Part shown: piece by piece, positions 27,289 through 36,966 of the stretch | How the letters are laid out: every line of letters begins with the position of its first letter | Position numbering within the stretch: the first letter of the stretch is position 1 | NCBI RefSeq assembly: GCF_023734775.1 | Contig: NZ_AP025732.1 | Span: forward strand, 2,982,501-3,046,500 | Length of the DNA stretch: 64,000 nt | From: Nostoc cf. commune SO-36 | GTDB taxonomy: Bacteria; Cyanobacteriota; Cyanobacteriia; Cyanobacteriales; Nostocaceae | Direction: 5' to 3' | The notes under the pieces: generated by a model | Told to the model about the DNA's origin: nothing | The model's input: the letters and a program-made list of their open reading frames with translations, nothing else | Database searches by the model: none | Program-made: the position numbers and the translations under genes

Positions 27289-27765
27289 TCAATATTCAAT
27301 AGCCGCAACTGAACTGCGGGAACTGGCACGCTTAACATCCAGCCATTGTTGCAAAATCAAAGCGGCTGCCTTGCGGTCAATCAAACCTTTATGGTGTGAT
27401 GGGGAGCGGTTTTCAGCTATCAGCAGTTGCTCTGCTTGATATGAAGTTAATCGCTCATCCATATATTCCACAGGCAGTTTTAGTGCTTTAGAAAGCCTTG
27501 TAGTAAATTTCTGAACTTGACGAGCCTGAAATCCTAGTGAGCCATCCATTGAATAAGGTAAGCCCATAACGAGAACTTGCACTTCACGTTCATTAACTAT
27601 TTGTCGGATTTGCTCCACATCGCGCTCAAAAGATGTACGCTCAATTGTGGTGATTCCCGTGGCAATTAAACCCGTGCGATCGCACCCGGCTACACCAATC
27701 CGTTTGCGACCAAAATCTAGCCCCAACGCTGAAATAAAAGGTTTCGGTTGCTCTGGGGATATCAC
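27289..27765 (-). CDS. ruvX: RuvX/YqgF Holliday-junction resolvase-like RNase H fold protein
   Basis: A 158-residue RNase H-like protein of the YqgF/RuvX family. Motifs are LGLDFGRKRIGVAGCD (catalytic Asp), VLVMGLPYSMDGSLG, PVEYMDERLTSYQAEQLL (Asp-Glu pair) and IDRKAAALILQQWLD. The family acts in rRNA 5' processing or Holliday-junction cleavage. It starts 3 bases after the stop of the GNAT gene, so the two are co-transcribed. Length is normal. Confidence 0.93.
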   Translation of the reverse strand: MISPEQPKPFISALGLDFGRKRIGVAGCDRTGLIATGITTIERTSFERDVEQIRQIVNEREVQVLVMGLPYSMDGSLGFQARQVQKFTTRLSKALKLPVEYMDERLTSYQAEQLLIAENRSPSHHKGLIDRKAAALILQQWLDVKRASSRSSVAAIEY

Positions 27766-27767
27766 AA

Positions 27768-29006
27768 TTAATTCTCCTGCTGTGCATCTGCTGATTCAGA
27801 AATCGGCGATGCTTCGATGCTAGGGTTTTTTACCGAAAAGTTAATTGGTTCTGACTTACTTGGCAATGGTTTATCCGACGATGGCAGTTGTCCTGGTTGT
27901 ATCCATGACATCCCACCGGGGATAGGTTTACGTGCTGGTTGTAAACCTTGCAACATATCAGTCCACTGAATTCCTTCTAAGGAGACAAATTTAGACTCCC
28001 GTAGCTTGTGCCACACAGAGCGAGACATAACTAACGTATGTTCTATGCGTTTTGCTCCAATTCGCTCCAGATACTCTTCTCGCTCTGCCTGATAGTCTGA
28101 GGAGGCTAGCTGTAACCCTTGCTGGGGAAAATCTTGGGCAATACGAGCTAGTTGAGATAGTAATTCTGGATATAGCCAAGTGTAAGCAGGATGAACCGTC
28201 AGCGTTGCAGCATGGGGAACTTCACCCTTACGGTCAAGCTGCACCTGAAAATAGCCGATCGCAGCTTTGCGCTGGGGTTCAAATACGTAACCACTGACTA
28301 CTTCTGTTTTAGTTAGCCATTGCTTGACTGCATCAGTTAAAGCGCCAAACAAACTGGTTTTAAAGTCGCGGGTATTGCGGTCAAAAACTTGACGTACCAA
28401 AGGTGGCATCGATGCCGTATCTAGTTGATACAACAATTGGGCATCAGCATTACTCACTGGCAACAGGTTGGGCAAGTCTGGCTCTGCTTGTGCCAATTCA
28501 GCCAGTAATTCTGGGTCAATTTCCCAGTATGTCATTTCTGCCAGACGCTGGAATCCATTTTGTCGATATAGTGCTAGCGCCTCAATGTCGTTGATGTTAA
28601 CTTCCAGTAGCCAGGTACGAGCTTCCAAAATCGATTCAAAGCAATGACGCAAAAGTTGCGATCCAATTCCTTGTTTATCGACACCACGCTCTAATAGCAC
28701 TTGATCAATCCGCCAAGTACTGCGTGTCCGGTTAAAAGGTGATACTTGAATCATTCCTAAAAGCATCCGCCCTTGCTCTGCGATATAAGCACAGAGGCGA
28801 TACTGGAGCGGGTTAGGAAACCAACTCAAAAATTTGAGTAATCCATACCAGCGACGCAGCATAAGCATCTGGTTGATGGCAAAACCTGCTCCCTTGGGAG
28901 AAAGAGCTGCGAATGACTCTTGAGTTATGCGCTCAATGCCGTCCAGATCCCGGTATTGGACTGGTCGGATAACAACGCTGAGGTTTCTGGGAAGTAATGA
29001 GGTCAT
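27768..29006 (-). CDS. GNAT-family N-acetyltransferase
   Basis: A 412-residue protein with an N-terminal GNAT domain, about residues 10-170 (VIRPVQYRDLDGIERITQES; acetyl-CoA loop GVDKQGIGSQLLRHC; ALALYRQNGFQRLAEMTYW). A second region has a weaker GNAT-like pattern (IGYFQVQLD, HAATLTVHPAYTWLYPEL, YLERIGAKRIEHTLVMSR). The last ~60 residues are a Pro/Ser-rich disordered tail. It is first in an operon with ruvX. Substrate is unknown. Confidence 0.85.
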   Translation of the reverse strand: MTSLLPRNLSVVIRPVQYRDLDGIERITQESFAALSPKGAGFAINQMLMLRRWYGLLKFLSWFPNPLQYRLCAYIAEQGRMLLGMIQVSPFNRTRSTWRIDQVLLERGVDKQGIGSQLLRHCFESILEARTWLLEVNINDIEALALYRQNGFQRLAEMTYWEIDPELLAELAQAEPDLPNLLPVSNADAQLLYQLDTASMPPLVRQVFDRNTRDFKTSLFGALTDAVKQWLTKTEVVSGYVFEPQRKAAIGYFQVQLDRKGEVPHAATLTVHPAYTWLYPELLSQLARIAQDFPQQGLQLASSDYQAEREEYLERIGAKRIEHTLVMSRSVWHKLRESKFVSLEGIQWTDMLQGLQPARKPIPGGMSWIQPGQLPSSDKPLPSKSEPINFSVKNPSIEASPISESADAQQEN

Positions 29007-29234
29007 TTTTTATTCGAGCCGCCATTTAGCCTTAACTAACTGCTCTTCAAAGCAAGGAACTGCTGCAATCATCTTAACTAGTTTCTGCTTTTTACTATTG
29101 TGCCAAAAGGGTGATTTCAGTAACTTAATACTTAAAAAATCAGAAAAAGCAGACCTTGTGAGAACACCATTGGCATTGACCCAACAACATCTGCCCTTAT
29201 TTTATTTGAATTTTGATTAAAATTTGTATATATT

Positions 29235-29447
29235 TTATAGCCCTTGTCGAGAAACCAGCTTTTCAAAGTGGGCTTGGGTTTGATGGAGTAATTGCTGGCG
29301 ACTATCTACCAGTGTTTGTTTCAGGGTTGGAACAAGATTGCGAGCTTGCAGAGTCATGTGAAGTTGCAGGTTGGCAACATATTCACTGAAATCTTGATTC
29401 ACTTCATCTACGCCCGCATCTTTTAATAAATTTGATTCCATTGCCAC
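29235..29447 (-). CDS. Small conserved helical protein
   Basis: A 70-residue, probably all-helical, Gln-rich protein (MAMESNLLKDAGVDEVNQDF ... FEKLVSRQGL). There is no membrane segment or metal motif. The heptad-like spacing of Leu and Val suggests a coiled coil. It is monocistronic on the minus strand. Function not recognised. Confidence 0.6.
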   Translation of the reverse strand: MAMESNLLKDAGVDEVNQDFSEYVANLQLHMTLQARNLVPTLKQTLVDSRQQLLHQTQAHFEKLVSRQGL

Positions 29448-29582
29448 TGTGTTCTCCTATGTTAATCCTATGCTGTCTCTCTTCATGACCAAAAACTATC
29501 ACGTTGTTTGGACTAACTTCTTAATTTGCAATGAAGTTTAACGCTTCTTAGGGATAGCGATCGCTTCAAGCGGGAGTATCGA

Positions 29583-30074
29583 TTAAAATCTTAAACCAAC
29601 ACCACCTTGTACAGAGATAGCTGTACCACCGCTATTACGGTAGGCATCAAAAGCAATAATGGCGTTGCCAAAAAGCACAGTATTGCTATTTGGGATCATA
29701 TAATCAATGCCTGGTTGTAAAGCAAAACTAATTTTGTCCCCCACAGGAGAAGAACCACCACCACTAGCCAACACTAACCCAGCACCCAGGTAGGCATCAG
29801 CTTGCCAGTTAAGGGGAAAATCGTAAGAAACCGTTGGTACAACTGCCGTATTATTACCAATTAACACTTGGGCGCGGAGTGAAAGTGGCGCTTCCAAAAG
29901 CTTGTAACGTCCCGCTATCACGCCCCCCAATTGAATACCATCGGTAAAACCAACAGTGGGGCCTATACCAATATAACTGCCATAAGCTACTTGAGCTTGT
30001 GCTGGTTTAATACTCGCCAGACTCAAGACCAAGCCTGCCCCCAAAACTGAAACCAAATGTGGAATATACTTCAT
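29583..30074 (-). CDS. Secreted/outer-membrane beta-rich protein
   Basis: A 163-residue protein with a clear Sec signal peptide (MKYIPHLVSVLGAGLVLSLA, cleavage after AQA). The mature part is made of alternating beta strands rich in Gly and aromatic residues and ends VQGGVGLRF. A terminal Phe is typical of outer-membrane beta barrels. I start at the ATG at 30074 because GAGGAG lies at ideal spacing; the longer frame adds unrelated residues. An outer-membrane location is inferred. Confidence 0.75.
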   Translation of the reverse strand: MKYIPHLVSVLGAGLVLSLASIKPAQAQVAYGSYIGIGPTVGFTDGIQLGGVIAGRYKLLEAPLSLRAQVLIGNNTAVVPTVSYDFPLNWQADAYLGAGLVLASGGGSSPVGDKISFALQPGIDYMIPNSNTVLFGNAIIAFDAYRNSGGTAISVQGGVGLRF

Positions 30075-30101
30075 AACCGACTCCTCACACCAATTAATCA
30101 T

Positions 30102-30200
30102 TAGTCATTAGTCATTAGTCATTAGTCATTGGGCATTGGTTATTCGTCTTGTCTCCCTCATCCTCCCCTGCCTCCCCTGCTCCCCCTGCCCCTCTGCTCT
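30102..30200. repeat. STRR tract
   Basis: Six or so copies of the ATTAGTC heptamer, then GGGCATT-type units and a pyrimidine-rich run (CCTGCCTCCCCTGCTCCCCC). It lies between the beta-rich protein gene and the RDD-pentapeptide gene. Confidence 0.85.
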
Positions 30201-30205
30201 CCATT

Positions 30206-32341
30206 CTACGGGCAACGGGGATGAATGCCTCCTTGAGTACAAATGTACGCTAATTGCTTAGAATCTAAATTTTTGGCTTTAGAAAAATCAACGCCTTGGA
30301 CTACGGCAGATACTGAGCCTAAATCTGGGGTTTGGACAAATTGATCTGCTGGATCTTGTTTGCTAGGCGCGATAATTGCCCCTTTAAAATCTGCCCCGGC
30401 AATATTTGCCCCCCGTAAATCTGCAAGACTCAGGTCGGCATTTTGCAAGTTAGCGTTTTCCATCTGGGCAGAACGCAAAACAGCACCAGCTAAACGAGTG
30501 GCGCTCAGATTCGCATTGCTGAGATTAGCACGATCCAAATAGGCTCCTGATAAATCTGCTCCTTGCCAATCAGTGTTAGTTAAGTTGGCAAAGGATAATT
30601 GCGTTCCGATAGCAGTGACACGACCTAAACGGGCAGCGTAAAGATTGGCTTCGTTCAATTTAGCATCGCCTAAGTCAGCCCCAGTCAAGCTGGCTCTTTC
30701 TAAAACTGCGTTTTGTAGATCGGCTCCTACTAGTTGGGTGCTATTGAGTTTAGCCTCATATAGACGCGCATTGGATAAATTGGCTCTGTTGAGAGTAGCG
30801 CGGCTCAAATCGGTACGGTTCATCAAGACGCGACTGAGGTTAGCATCAGTCAGATTGGCTTGCTGCAACTGAGCTTGGCTTAAATCAGCCATTACATCGT
30901 CGTAAGTATCCCAACGTCCATCTTCACCTGCACCTCGAAAGCGGCTACCTTTAAAGCTGGCTTGGTTAAGATTTGCAGATTTAAACTTAACCCCTGATAA
31001 ATCAAGGTTGTCTAGTACCAAGTTGAAGAAGGAACTTCCCGGAGTACCACTTTGACCTAATTGGGTGCTACTCAGGTCAATACCCTGAATTTTCCCACTG
31101 TAAACAGAGAGAATCTTATTGATTGTCCGTTGGTTTCTTTGTAGCCGCCCTTGCCGTAATTCCCGCTCTTGGGCTGCACTGCTACCCATAGACTCCAGTT
31201 CGCTAACCAAAAACTGATTCTTATTTTTTAATTCTGGGATGGCTTGGGGCCCGACAGTTGTTAAAGCTTGTTGAATCGTATCCAGGACGCTGGGGTTGGT
31301 TTCGCTAACTAAGAGATCCACCAGATATTTAATGGACTGTGGATCATTAATACCACCCATAGCCAGAATTGCACTTTGGCGTTGCTCATTAGTCACCCCA
31401 GAGTTAGGAGTCAATTGGTTGCGGAGTTCATCGAACTGTTGCCTGTTGATTTTCTGGGTTGCTCGCTGGGATTGTTGAATTTGGATATAAACTTGAGTAC
31501 CGATTAAGGTTGCCAACACAGCAGTCATACTCGTCAACCCGATCCCAAACATGGTCAGATTAGGATTTTGCTGTATTCGTCGCCACAGATTAGGCGACTG
31601 GTTGGTTTGATCTGCTGCTAATTCTTCTCCCTCTTGCCATTCTTCTGCTTCATCATTACTGCCAGCAGACTGAGCTTGTCTGTTATTAGCTAAAAGTGCA
31701 TCTATTGTATAAGTACCTGCGAGTTGATCGTGGAGTGCGCGACGCCCCCGGCGCGACGGTAAGCCTATCCCTTCACCCACAATCATTAATAAAGATAAAA
31801 ATGTGAATAATCCTAAATTCGGAAAAGCAAAGCTGTAGCGCCACAGTAGATAGGCGATGGAAATTGGTACAGTCCAACGCCCAAATCCTTCTCTAATCAC
31901 AACTGCCCCCAATCCGGGGGGTTTCCCTTGCTCGTTGACAACCCGCACTTTTAACCAACGTTTAGGAAGTGTGCTGCCAGTCTTAGCTAGTAAATACAAT
32001 TGCCACCATGAGAGAGTTACAGGCGCTAACAGGGCGATTGTCCACAAAATATTAGTTGGCCATGCTACGTTACGGATGCCATAGCTTACAGGCAGAGCCA
32101 GGGGTCTAGCGATCGCTCTTTCTGTTACTACCAGCACCGGGTTTAGCGGTACTCGATTCAAATCGCTTCTAGAATTGGCATAGACACCAATGCCGAAGGG
32201 AATCAACCCGCTAGTAACCACTAGTGTGATTTCAGCCGCCCAAGCAGCAAAACGCCTACTTGCTAGCAACACTGAATTGGCTCTTTCCGGTTTTTTTGAC
32301 TGACCAGATTGATTACTTCTCCTGACAATTGGTGAGGTCAT
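30206..32341 (-). CDS. RDD-domain membrane protein fused to pentapeptide repeats
   Basis: A 711-residue protein. Residues about 25-200 form an RDD-like membrane domain (RRFAAWAAEITLVVTSGLIP, then IALLAPVTLSWWQLYLL and WLKVRVVNEQGKPPGLGAVV). A single helix follows near 265-285, then a coiled/HEAT-like linker (SAILAMGGINDPQSIKYLVD). The C-terminal ~260 residues are pentapeptide repeats of the A(D/N)LXX type (NLTDANLSRVLMNRTDLSRA and similar), forming a right-handed beta helix. The last Cys pair lies in YICTQGGIHPRCP. This combination is seen in cyanobacteria. A membrane-anchored scaffold is the simplest guess. Confidence 0.88.
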   Translation of the reverse strand: MTSPIVRRSNQSGQSKKPERANSVLLASRRFAAWAAEITLVVTSGLIPFGIGVYANSRSDLNRVPLNPVLVVTERAIARPLALPVSYGIRNVAWPTNILWTIALLAPVTLSWWQLYLLAKTGSTLPKRWLKVRVVNEQGKPPGLGAVVIREGFGRWTVPISIAYLLWRYSFAFPNLGLFTFLSLLMIVGEGIGLPSRRGRRALHDQLAGTYTIDALLANNRQAQSAGSNDEAEEWQEGEELAADQTNQSPNLWRRIQQNPNLTMFGIGLTSMTAVLATLIGTQVYIQIQQSQRATQKINRQQFDELRNQLTPNSGVTNEQRQSAILAMGGINDPQSIKYLVDLLVSETNPSVLDTIQQALTTVGPQAIPELKNKNQFLVSELESMGSSAAQERELRQGRLQRNQRTINKILSVYSGKIQGIDLSSTQLGQSGTPGSSFFNLVLDNLDLSGVKFKSANLNQASFKGSRFRGAGEDGRWDTYDDVMADLSQAQLQQANLTDANLSRVLMNRTDLSRATLNRANLSNARLYEAKLNSTQLVGADLQNAVLERASLTGADLGDAKLNEANLYAARLGRVTAIGTQLSFANLTNTDWQGADLSGAYLDRANLSNANLSATRLAGAVLRSAQMENANLQNADLSLADLRGANIAGADFKGAIIAPSKQDPADQFVQTPDLGSVSAVVQGVDFSKAKNLDSKQLAYICTQGGIHPRCP

Positions 32342-32630
32342 TGTATAATTTCCTTTGATATTATTTCTATCTACGCCGCGATCGGCACAATTAAAATAGA
32401 CTCAGCTAATCAGCGAAAAGAAAAGCATATTGAAATAGGATTTAGGAGTTATACAGCAGAATTCAGAATTCTGACTCCTGAATTCTGAAGTAAAACAGGT
32501 TTTATACCTGGCTTTGACAGTTCTTGTGTACTTTCCCTTCCTTGAAATCCTCTGAAAGTCAGAAGCAGTTTGTACTCTGGCTCCTGACTTTCATCGCTTC
32601 GAGCAGAATGCAAAATAAATGCATATCAGC
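32342..32630. other. Intergenic with inverted short repeats
   Basis: 289 bases containing GAATTCAGAATTCTGACTCCTGAATTCTGA-like short inverted repeats around 32458-32490. These are common dispersed sequences in this window (compare 62210-62240). No gene seen. Confidence 0.5.
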
Positions 32631-32972
32631 TTATTGCTTACCTTTAAAGCTACCAGACACAAAAAATTTGTATCCAACATACACTAACACTGCCAAAAGC
32701 GCCAGAGTGATTACAGATGCAACTAGTTTAAACACTGCTTGCAGCATCGCCAAGCCTACTAGCACCGTCACACCCAAAACTACCAGCTTTTTCGCCCCAG
32801 ATAAGCTGTTGAACCAAATCTTAAATCGCTCCAGTTGCAAGTTGAAGCTGGCAAAAACAGACTGAGGCGTTTGTTTTGGTTCTTGTGAAACTACCCCAGG
32901 CGGGGAATTAATTTCTGCCTCTAGCTTATTGAGGCGACGCTGTAAGTCTTCTTCTGGTTGAGGATTCATCAA
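32631..32972 (-). CDS. Conserved membrane protein, hypothetical
   Basis: A 113-residue protein. It begins with a coiled-coil-like segment (PQPEEDLQRRLNKLEAEINS) followed by two hydrophobic helices (AKKLVVLGVTVLVGLAMLQ and VASVITLALLAVLVYVGYKF). It is a small inner- or thylakoid-membrane protein of a type common in cyanobacteria. Function not known. There are no close same-strand partners. Confidence 0.7.
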   Translation of the reverse strand: MMNPQPEEDLQRRLNKLEAEINSPPGVVSQEPKQTPQSVFASFNLQLERFKIWFNSLSGAKKLVVLGVTVLVGLAMLQAVFKLVASVITLALLAVLVYVGYKFFVSGSFKGKQ

Positions 32973-33315
32973 TTTTTTCTACCTCAGCTAGCATACTTAT
33001 TCAAGAACAGACAACAGACCAACCAAATTCTATTTTTGGTGGTTGTCTTAGTGATTTTAGCTAATGTCTGTGTGTGCAAGAACTGTCTAAACAGGGAAAA
33101 ATGCTGTTTTTTTTCTTGCTTGCCTTCCAGACATGAGTATTTATGATGTGGAGACGTTGGAATGCAATGCCTCTACATCAAATCTTCACAAACAATCCTT
33201 AACTAAATGGTATTGCTTTATACGGCGGCTTTTGGAACTAAGATGAACTGCTGCCGTCAATTAGATTAGAAAGTATAACAATATTGCTCTAAAAAAATCT
33301 GGAGCATTAACTAAA
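32973..33315. other. Divergent intergenic region
   Basis: 343 bases between two divergent genes. Promoters are expected but no specific element is seen. The open frame at 32958-33146 is judged non-coding. Confidence 0.5.
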
Positions 33316-33747
33316 ATGAAGACGCTTAGGCTACTTGCAATTGTTCCAACAGCTTTGGCGATGAGTTTGGTTTTCACTGAGGCGAATTTAGCACAGACAC
33401 CAACAATCCAAATTAATCGCAATTTTCAACCAGATCCACTGGTTTTGAAAGGAAAGTCTGGGGGAACTTTCAAAAGTAATTGTGGCAATATTACCACTGA
33501 ACCTAATCAAGTCATCCAGATTACAGAGCGACTACCTTATTTGCGATTAACAGTAGAGAGTCCAGGGAAGCCAACGCTGTTAATCGACGGGCCAGGAGGG
33601 CGCTTTTGTGTAATGGCAGATAGCTACTCTGGAGGCAAGCCAGAACTTTCTGGTTTCTGGACACCAGGAACATACTCGCTGTATATAGGCGAACTATCCC
33701 AGCAACAGTTTACTTCTACCCTCTCAATCTCACAAAAAAATAAATAG
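33316..33747 (+). CDS. Secreted protein, hypothetical
   Basis: A 143-residue protein with a signal peptide (MKTLRLLAIVPTALAMSLVF, cleavage near NLAQT). The mature part is beta-rich with two Cys (FKSNCGNITTE; GGRFCVMADSY) likely forming a disulfide. The pattern VESPGKPTLLIDGPGG and FWTPGTYSLYIGEL resembles small periplasmic domains with a peptidase-like C-terminal ('PPC') fold. An extracytoplasmic role is likely but undefined. Confidence 0.75.
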   Translation: MKTLRLLAIVPTALAMSLVFTEANLAQTPTIQINRNFQPDPLVLKGKSGGTFKSNCGNITTEPNQVIQITERLPYLRLTVESPGKPTLLIDGPGGRFCVMADSYSGGKPELSGFWTPGTYSLYIGELSQQQFTSTLSISQKNK

Positions 33748-33796
33748 TCATGAGTCATTTGTCTTTTACTAATGACTAATGACTAATGACTCTTTA
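33748..33796. repeat. STRR tract
   Basis: Heptamers of ATGACTA type with GTCATGAGTCATTTGTC at the start. It lies between convergent genes. Confidence 0.8.
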
Positions 33797-34168
33797 CTAA
33801 TCTTCAAGTGATTTAGCCTGAACTTCGACAGCAGTGACATCAATTGTGCCTTCTGGCGTGAAGCGCTGAAAATGACTATTTTGTACTAACAACGACTCCC
33901 CACAGTTAGGACACTGTAACTGACTGTTATTTAAACCCGTAAATTCATATCTACAGACGGGACACTGATCGGCAACCAAGTTGCGTTGCAGCCACCAACG
34001 AAAACCAAAAAAAGCCACAATGGGTGCTAAAAACAGCAACCCGACAATGATTAGCAAAGAATTAACCAACCAACCCAAGCCCAGTGATACCAGCAACCAA
34101 ACAACTGCCAGCAAGGTGAGCCAAGGCTGGAGATTTAAAAGATTCAATTGAAATGACTTAAAGCTCAT
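33797..34168 (-). CDS. Membrane protein with C-terminal zinc ribbon
   Basis: 123 residues. Two hydrophobic helices (PWLTLLAVVWLLVSLGLG; LLIIVGLLFLAPIVAFFGF) are followed by a cytoplasmic zinc ribbon with two CxxC pairs (DQCPVCRYEF and LQCPNCGES). It is probably membrane anchored and metal binding. Function not recognised. Confidence 0.75.
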   Translation of the reverse strand: MSFKSFQLNLLNLQPWLTLLAVVWLLVSLGLGWLVNSLLIIVGLLFLAPIVAFFGFRWWLQRNLVADQCPVCRYEFTGLNNSQLQCPNCGESLLVQNSHFQRFTPEGTIDVTAVEVQAKSLED

Positions 34169-34250
34169 TTTTTAAATATCGTCCTGCTCTCCTTCTAGGA
34201 TAGCGATTTTAGTCATTTGTTATTGGTCATTTGTCATTTGTCATTTGGAC

Positions 34251-35432
34251 TCAAATAGACTTCATTACTGGGGATAAAAGAATTTTTTGTAAGTGCTGTT
34301 GGAAAGCATCTATGCCAAACAGAGCGATCGCTTGTTCTCGCAGCCACTTTCCATCACATCGCTGATCATCCCCTTGAAGCATATCTATACAAGCTGCTGC
34401 TACAGCATCAGGATTGCGGTGTGGTACTCGCCATCCTAGTTTACCATCCTGCAAGGGGTCAGCAGAACCATCGTCATCACCGGATAACACTGGCACTCCA
34501 CAAGCCATTGCCTCCAGATAAACAATGCCAAAGCCTTCTTGCGAAGGCATAATATAGGCATCAGCAAGGCGGTAATGTTCCATTAATGCTTCTGTAGCAA
34601 CAAAACCAGCAAATACGACGCGATCGCTCACACCTAAATCTTTGGCTAACTGTGCCAATCGTGGTTGGTCATCACCGCGACCAATTACCAAATATTTCAC
34701 TTCTGGGAAAACTTGGGCGATTTGTGGTAATGCCCGAATTGTGACATCTACACCCTTGTAAATGTCTCCTGACCATAAGCGCGCTACTGTCATTAACACC
34801 TTAGCACCAGTTAAGCCATACTTCTGCACTAATTCTGGCTGCTTAAAACCAGGTGTAAATTTATCCCCATCAATTGCACAAGGCATCATCTGTACCATTT
34901 TGGGGTTTAGACTATTAGCAATACAAGCGCGATCGCGGCTGTAACGACTAATTGTCCAAATTCCCTCTGCTGATGTCAGGGCGCGACGTTCTTGATTTTT
35001 TAGCGGTTCCCAGACTTCTTTACCGTAAGTTAGCACGGTGTAAGGAATCCCCAAGGGCTGGCAAAGAGTTTGGATTAATACTGCTAAGTTAATATGACCG
35101 CAAAAAACTTGCTGTGGACGGCTTTGCAACAGACACTTAAGTAAAGCTGCTGCCATTTGCAATCTCCCAAAATAGGGGGACTGATTTTTAAAGTAATGAA
35201 ATTTTAAGTTCTCGGCTTCAAACGGATTTAAGCTATCAGGACTATCTCGCAGCAAAAAGACTTCTGCTTTGTAGTCTTGGTTTAATCCTAGATACGCACG
35301 AAAAATATCTTTTATATATGATTGAATACCACCTTCGTGAGCAAAAATTTCTAAAAACACGAAGACATGGTTAGTTCTTTTGTTAACTTTATCACCTAAA
35401 TTGAGGTTTTCTGTCACTGTAGTGATGTGCAT
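34251..35432 (-). CDS. Glycosyltransferase family 4 (group 1)
   Basis: A 393-residue GT-B fold glycosyltransferase. The N-terminal acceptor part has the typical glycine-poor opening HEGGIQSYIKDIFRAYLG. The C-terminal nucleotide-sugar part has ARLWSGDIYKGVDVTIRALP, the sugar-binding segment DAYIMPSQEGFGIVYLEAMA (E-x7-E motif) and GVPVLSGDDDGSADPLQ. It lies 10 bases downstream of the GDP-mannose dehydratase gene and is likely co-transcribed with it. The substrate may be a GDP-linked 6-deoxyhexose, inferred from that neighbour. Confidence 0.88.
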   Translation of the reverse strand: MHITTVTENLNLGDKVNKRTNHVFVFLEIFAHEGGIQSYIKDIFRAYLGLNQDYKAEVFLLRDSPDSLNPFEAENLKFHYFKNQSPYFGRLQMAAALLKCLLQSRPQQVFCGHINLAVLIQTLCQPLGIPYTVLTYGKEVWEPLKNQERRALTSAEGIWTISRYSRDRACIANSLNPKMVQMMPCAIDGDKFTPGFKQPELVQKYGLTGAKVLMTVARLWSGDIYKGVDVTIRALPQIAQVFPEVKYLVIGRGDDQPRLAQLAKDLGVSDRVVFAGFVATEALMEHYRLADAYIMPSQEGFGIVYLEAMACGVPVLSGDDDGSADPLQDGKLGWRVPHRNPDAVAAACIDMLQGDDQRCDGKWLREQAIALFGIDAFQQHLQKILLSPVMKSI

Positions 35433-35442
35433 CTTAAATTAT

Positions 35443-36432
35443 TTACACTTGCGGTAAGGGCGCGATTGCACCGCTTTGTAACCGCTCCAAATCTGTTTTT
35501 ACCATTTTTTCTAAAAGTTCCTCAAAGCTGACTTGGGGTTCCCAGCCGAGGTTTCTTTTAGCTTTACTGGGGTTAGCTACTAGTTGAAAATGCTCATCTT
35601 GTCGCAATAAATTGGTATTTAATACTACGTACTGTGTCCAATCCAATCCGACAGACTCAAAGGCTGTGGTAACTAAATCTCTGACACTGTGCAGTTTACC
35701 AGTGCCAATCACATATTCTTCTGGCTCATCAACTTGCAACATTAACCACATTGCTTCTGCATAATCACCCGCAAAACCCCAATCACGTTTAGCATCCAGA
35801 TTACCCATTTCTAAAGTGTCAGTTAAACCCAATTTAATCGATGCAGCCGCTAAAGAAACTTTGCGTGTAACAAACTGGGGTGCGCGTAGAGGAGACTCAT
35901 GATTATATAAAATTCCACTACAGGCAAATAGTCCATAGCGCTGTCTATGATGCACCATCGTCCAGTGGGCGTGCATCTTGGCCGCAGCATAGGGATTTTT
36001 AGGGCGAAAAGGAGTTTCCTCATCTTGAGGTGAAATAAATACATCGCCAAACATTTCTGAACTGCTGGCTTGATAAAATCTGGTAGATAAACCAACTTTT
36101 CGTACTGCTTCCAAAAGCCTGGTAGCCGTGCCAGTTATCAAATCCAGAGTTCCCAATGGATCGTTCCAGGAGTCGGGTACAAAACTGGGAGCCGCTAGAT
36201 TGTAAATTTCTTGGGGACGCAATTGTTCAACTGCGGTCAACAGCGCCGCATTATCTCTCAAGTCAACTGTAAAAATTTCTACCTGATTTGCTAATGTTCC
36301 CAGTTTTGTCAAATTAGGTTGTCGATGTGGGGGTACTAATCCAACAACTCGATAACCACGGTTGAGGAGCAAATGGCTGAGATAGTAGCCATCTTGACCA
36401 GTAATTCCTGTAATTAGGGCTGTCTTAGTCAT
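35443..36432 (-). CDS. GDP-mannose 4,6-dehydratase family protein
   Basis: A 329-residue short-chain dehydrogenase/epimerase. The NAD(P) motif is ALITGITGQDGYYLSHLL, and the catalytic Tyr-x3-Lys is in NPYAAAKMHAHW with Ser/Glu in QASSSEMFGDV. Further GMD signatures are FRPKNPYAAAK, SGILYNHESPLR and KRDWGFAGDYAEAMW. The family makes GDP-4-keto-6-deoxymannose, a precursor of fucose or rhamnose for cell-surface sugars. It is first in a two-gene operon with a glycosyltransferase. The symbol gmd would fit, but the paralogue RMD cannot be fully excluded. Confidence 0.88.
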   Translation of the reverse strand: MTKTALITGITGQDGYYLSHLLLNRGYRVVGLVPPHRQPNLTKLGTLANQVEIFTVDLRDNAALLTAVEQLRPQEIYNLAAPSFVPDSWNDPLGTLDLITGTATRLLEAVRKVGLSTRFYQASSSEMFGDVFISPQDEETPFRPKNPYAAAKMHAHWTMVHHRQRYGLFACSGILYNHESPLRAPQFVTRKVSLAAASIKLGLTDTLEMGNLDAKRDWGFAGDYAEAMWLMLQVDEPEEYVIGTGKLHSVRDLVTTAFESVGLDWTQYVVLNTNLLRQDEHFQLVANPSKAKRNLGWEPQVSFEELLEKMVKTDLERLQSGAIAPLPQV

Positions 36433-36966
36433 CTTTTGTCCCCTATTGTCTCTATCTCTTTAAGCACTAAATGGCACTTGTTGGAGAACAAAAATTAAGA
36501 TTCTCAACACTGCTGACAAATTTTAACAAGCAAGTTAGTGTAACTCGAATGTTATCTTTACTATATTCATTAATTTTTTTTATACAAAAATATTCTTTAA
36601 GACTTTACAAAAAAATCATGCTTAGTAAGCAATTTTACGTAAAAAACATATTACTCTAACTCAAATAATTTTCAAAAAGAAGTATACTTTTATCAATCAA
36701 ATAACAATGGATTTGAGCAACAAATTTTCTGCTGTTGATTTTGCCTTAAAATGAGTGGCTCAACTTGAAGCAAAATCTCCCTTAGCGCAGCGACGACCAT
36801 AGAAGAAGTTTTGTTTGTTGTACTCCTAAGTATAGTCAAGCTAGACACTGCGTCTTGCACAAGCAAGCCCTTCAACCCTACTGGCACTTCTTGCCTACGC
36901 TTTGCCTCTACTCAAAAGCCAAAGTTGCTATAAGAAGGTTCTTATGTTCCTTTAGCTTTGACTATT
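36433..36966. other. Intergenic with a degenerate dispersed repeat
   Basis: 534 bases. From 36830 to 36910 it holds a dispersed repeat-like block (ACACTGCGTCTTGCACAAGC ... GCCTACGCTTTGCCTCTAC). No gene can be supported; the small minus-strand frame at 36693-36887 overlaps this block. Confidence 0.5.

Noticed and set aside
36693..36887. 64-residue minus-strand frame
   Set aside because: Overlaps a dispersed repeat block and has no recognisable features.
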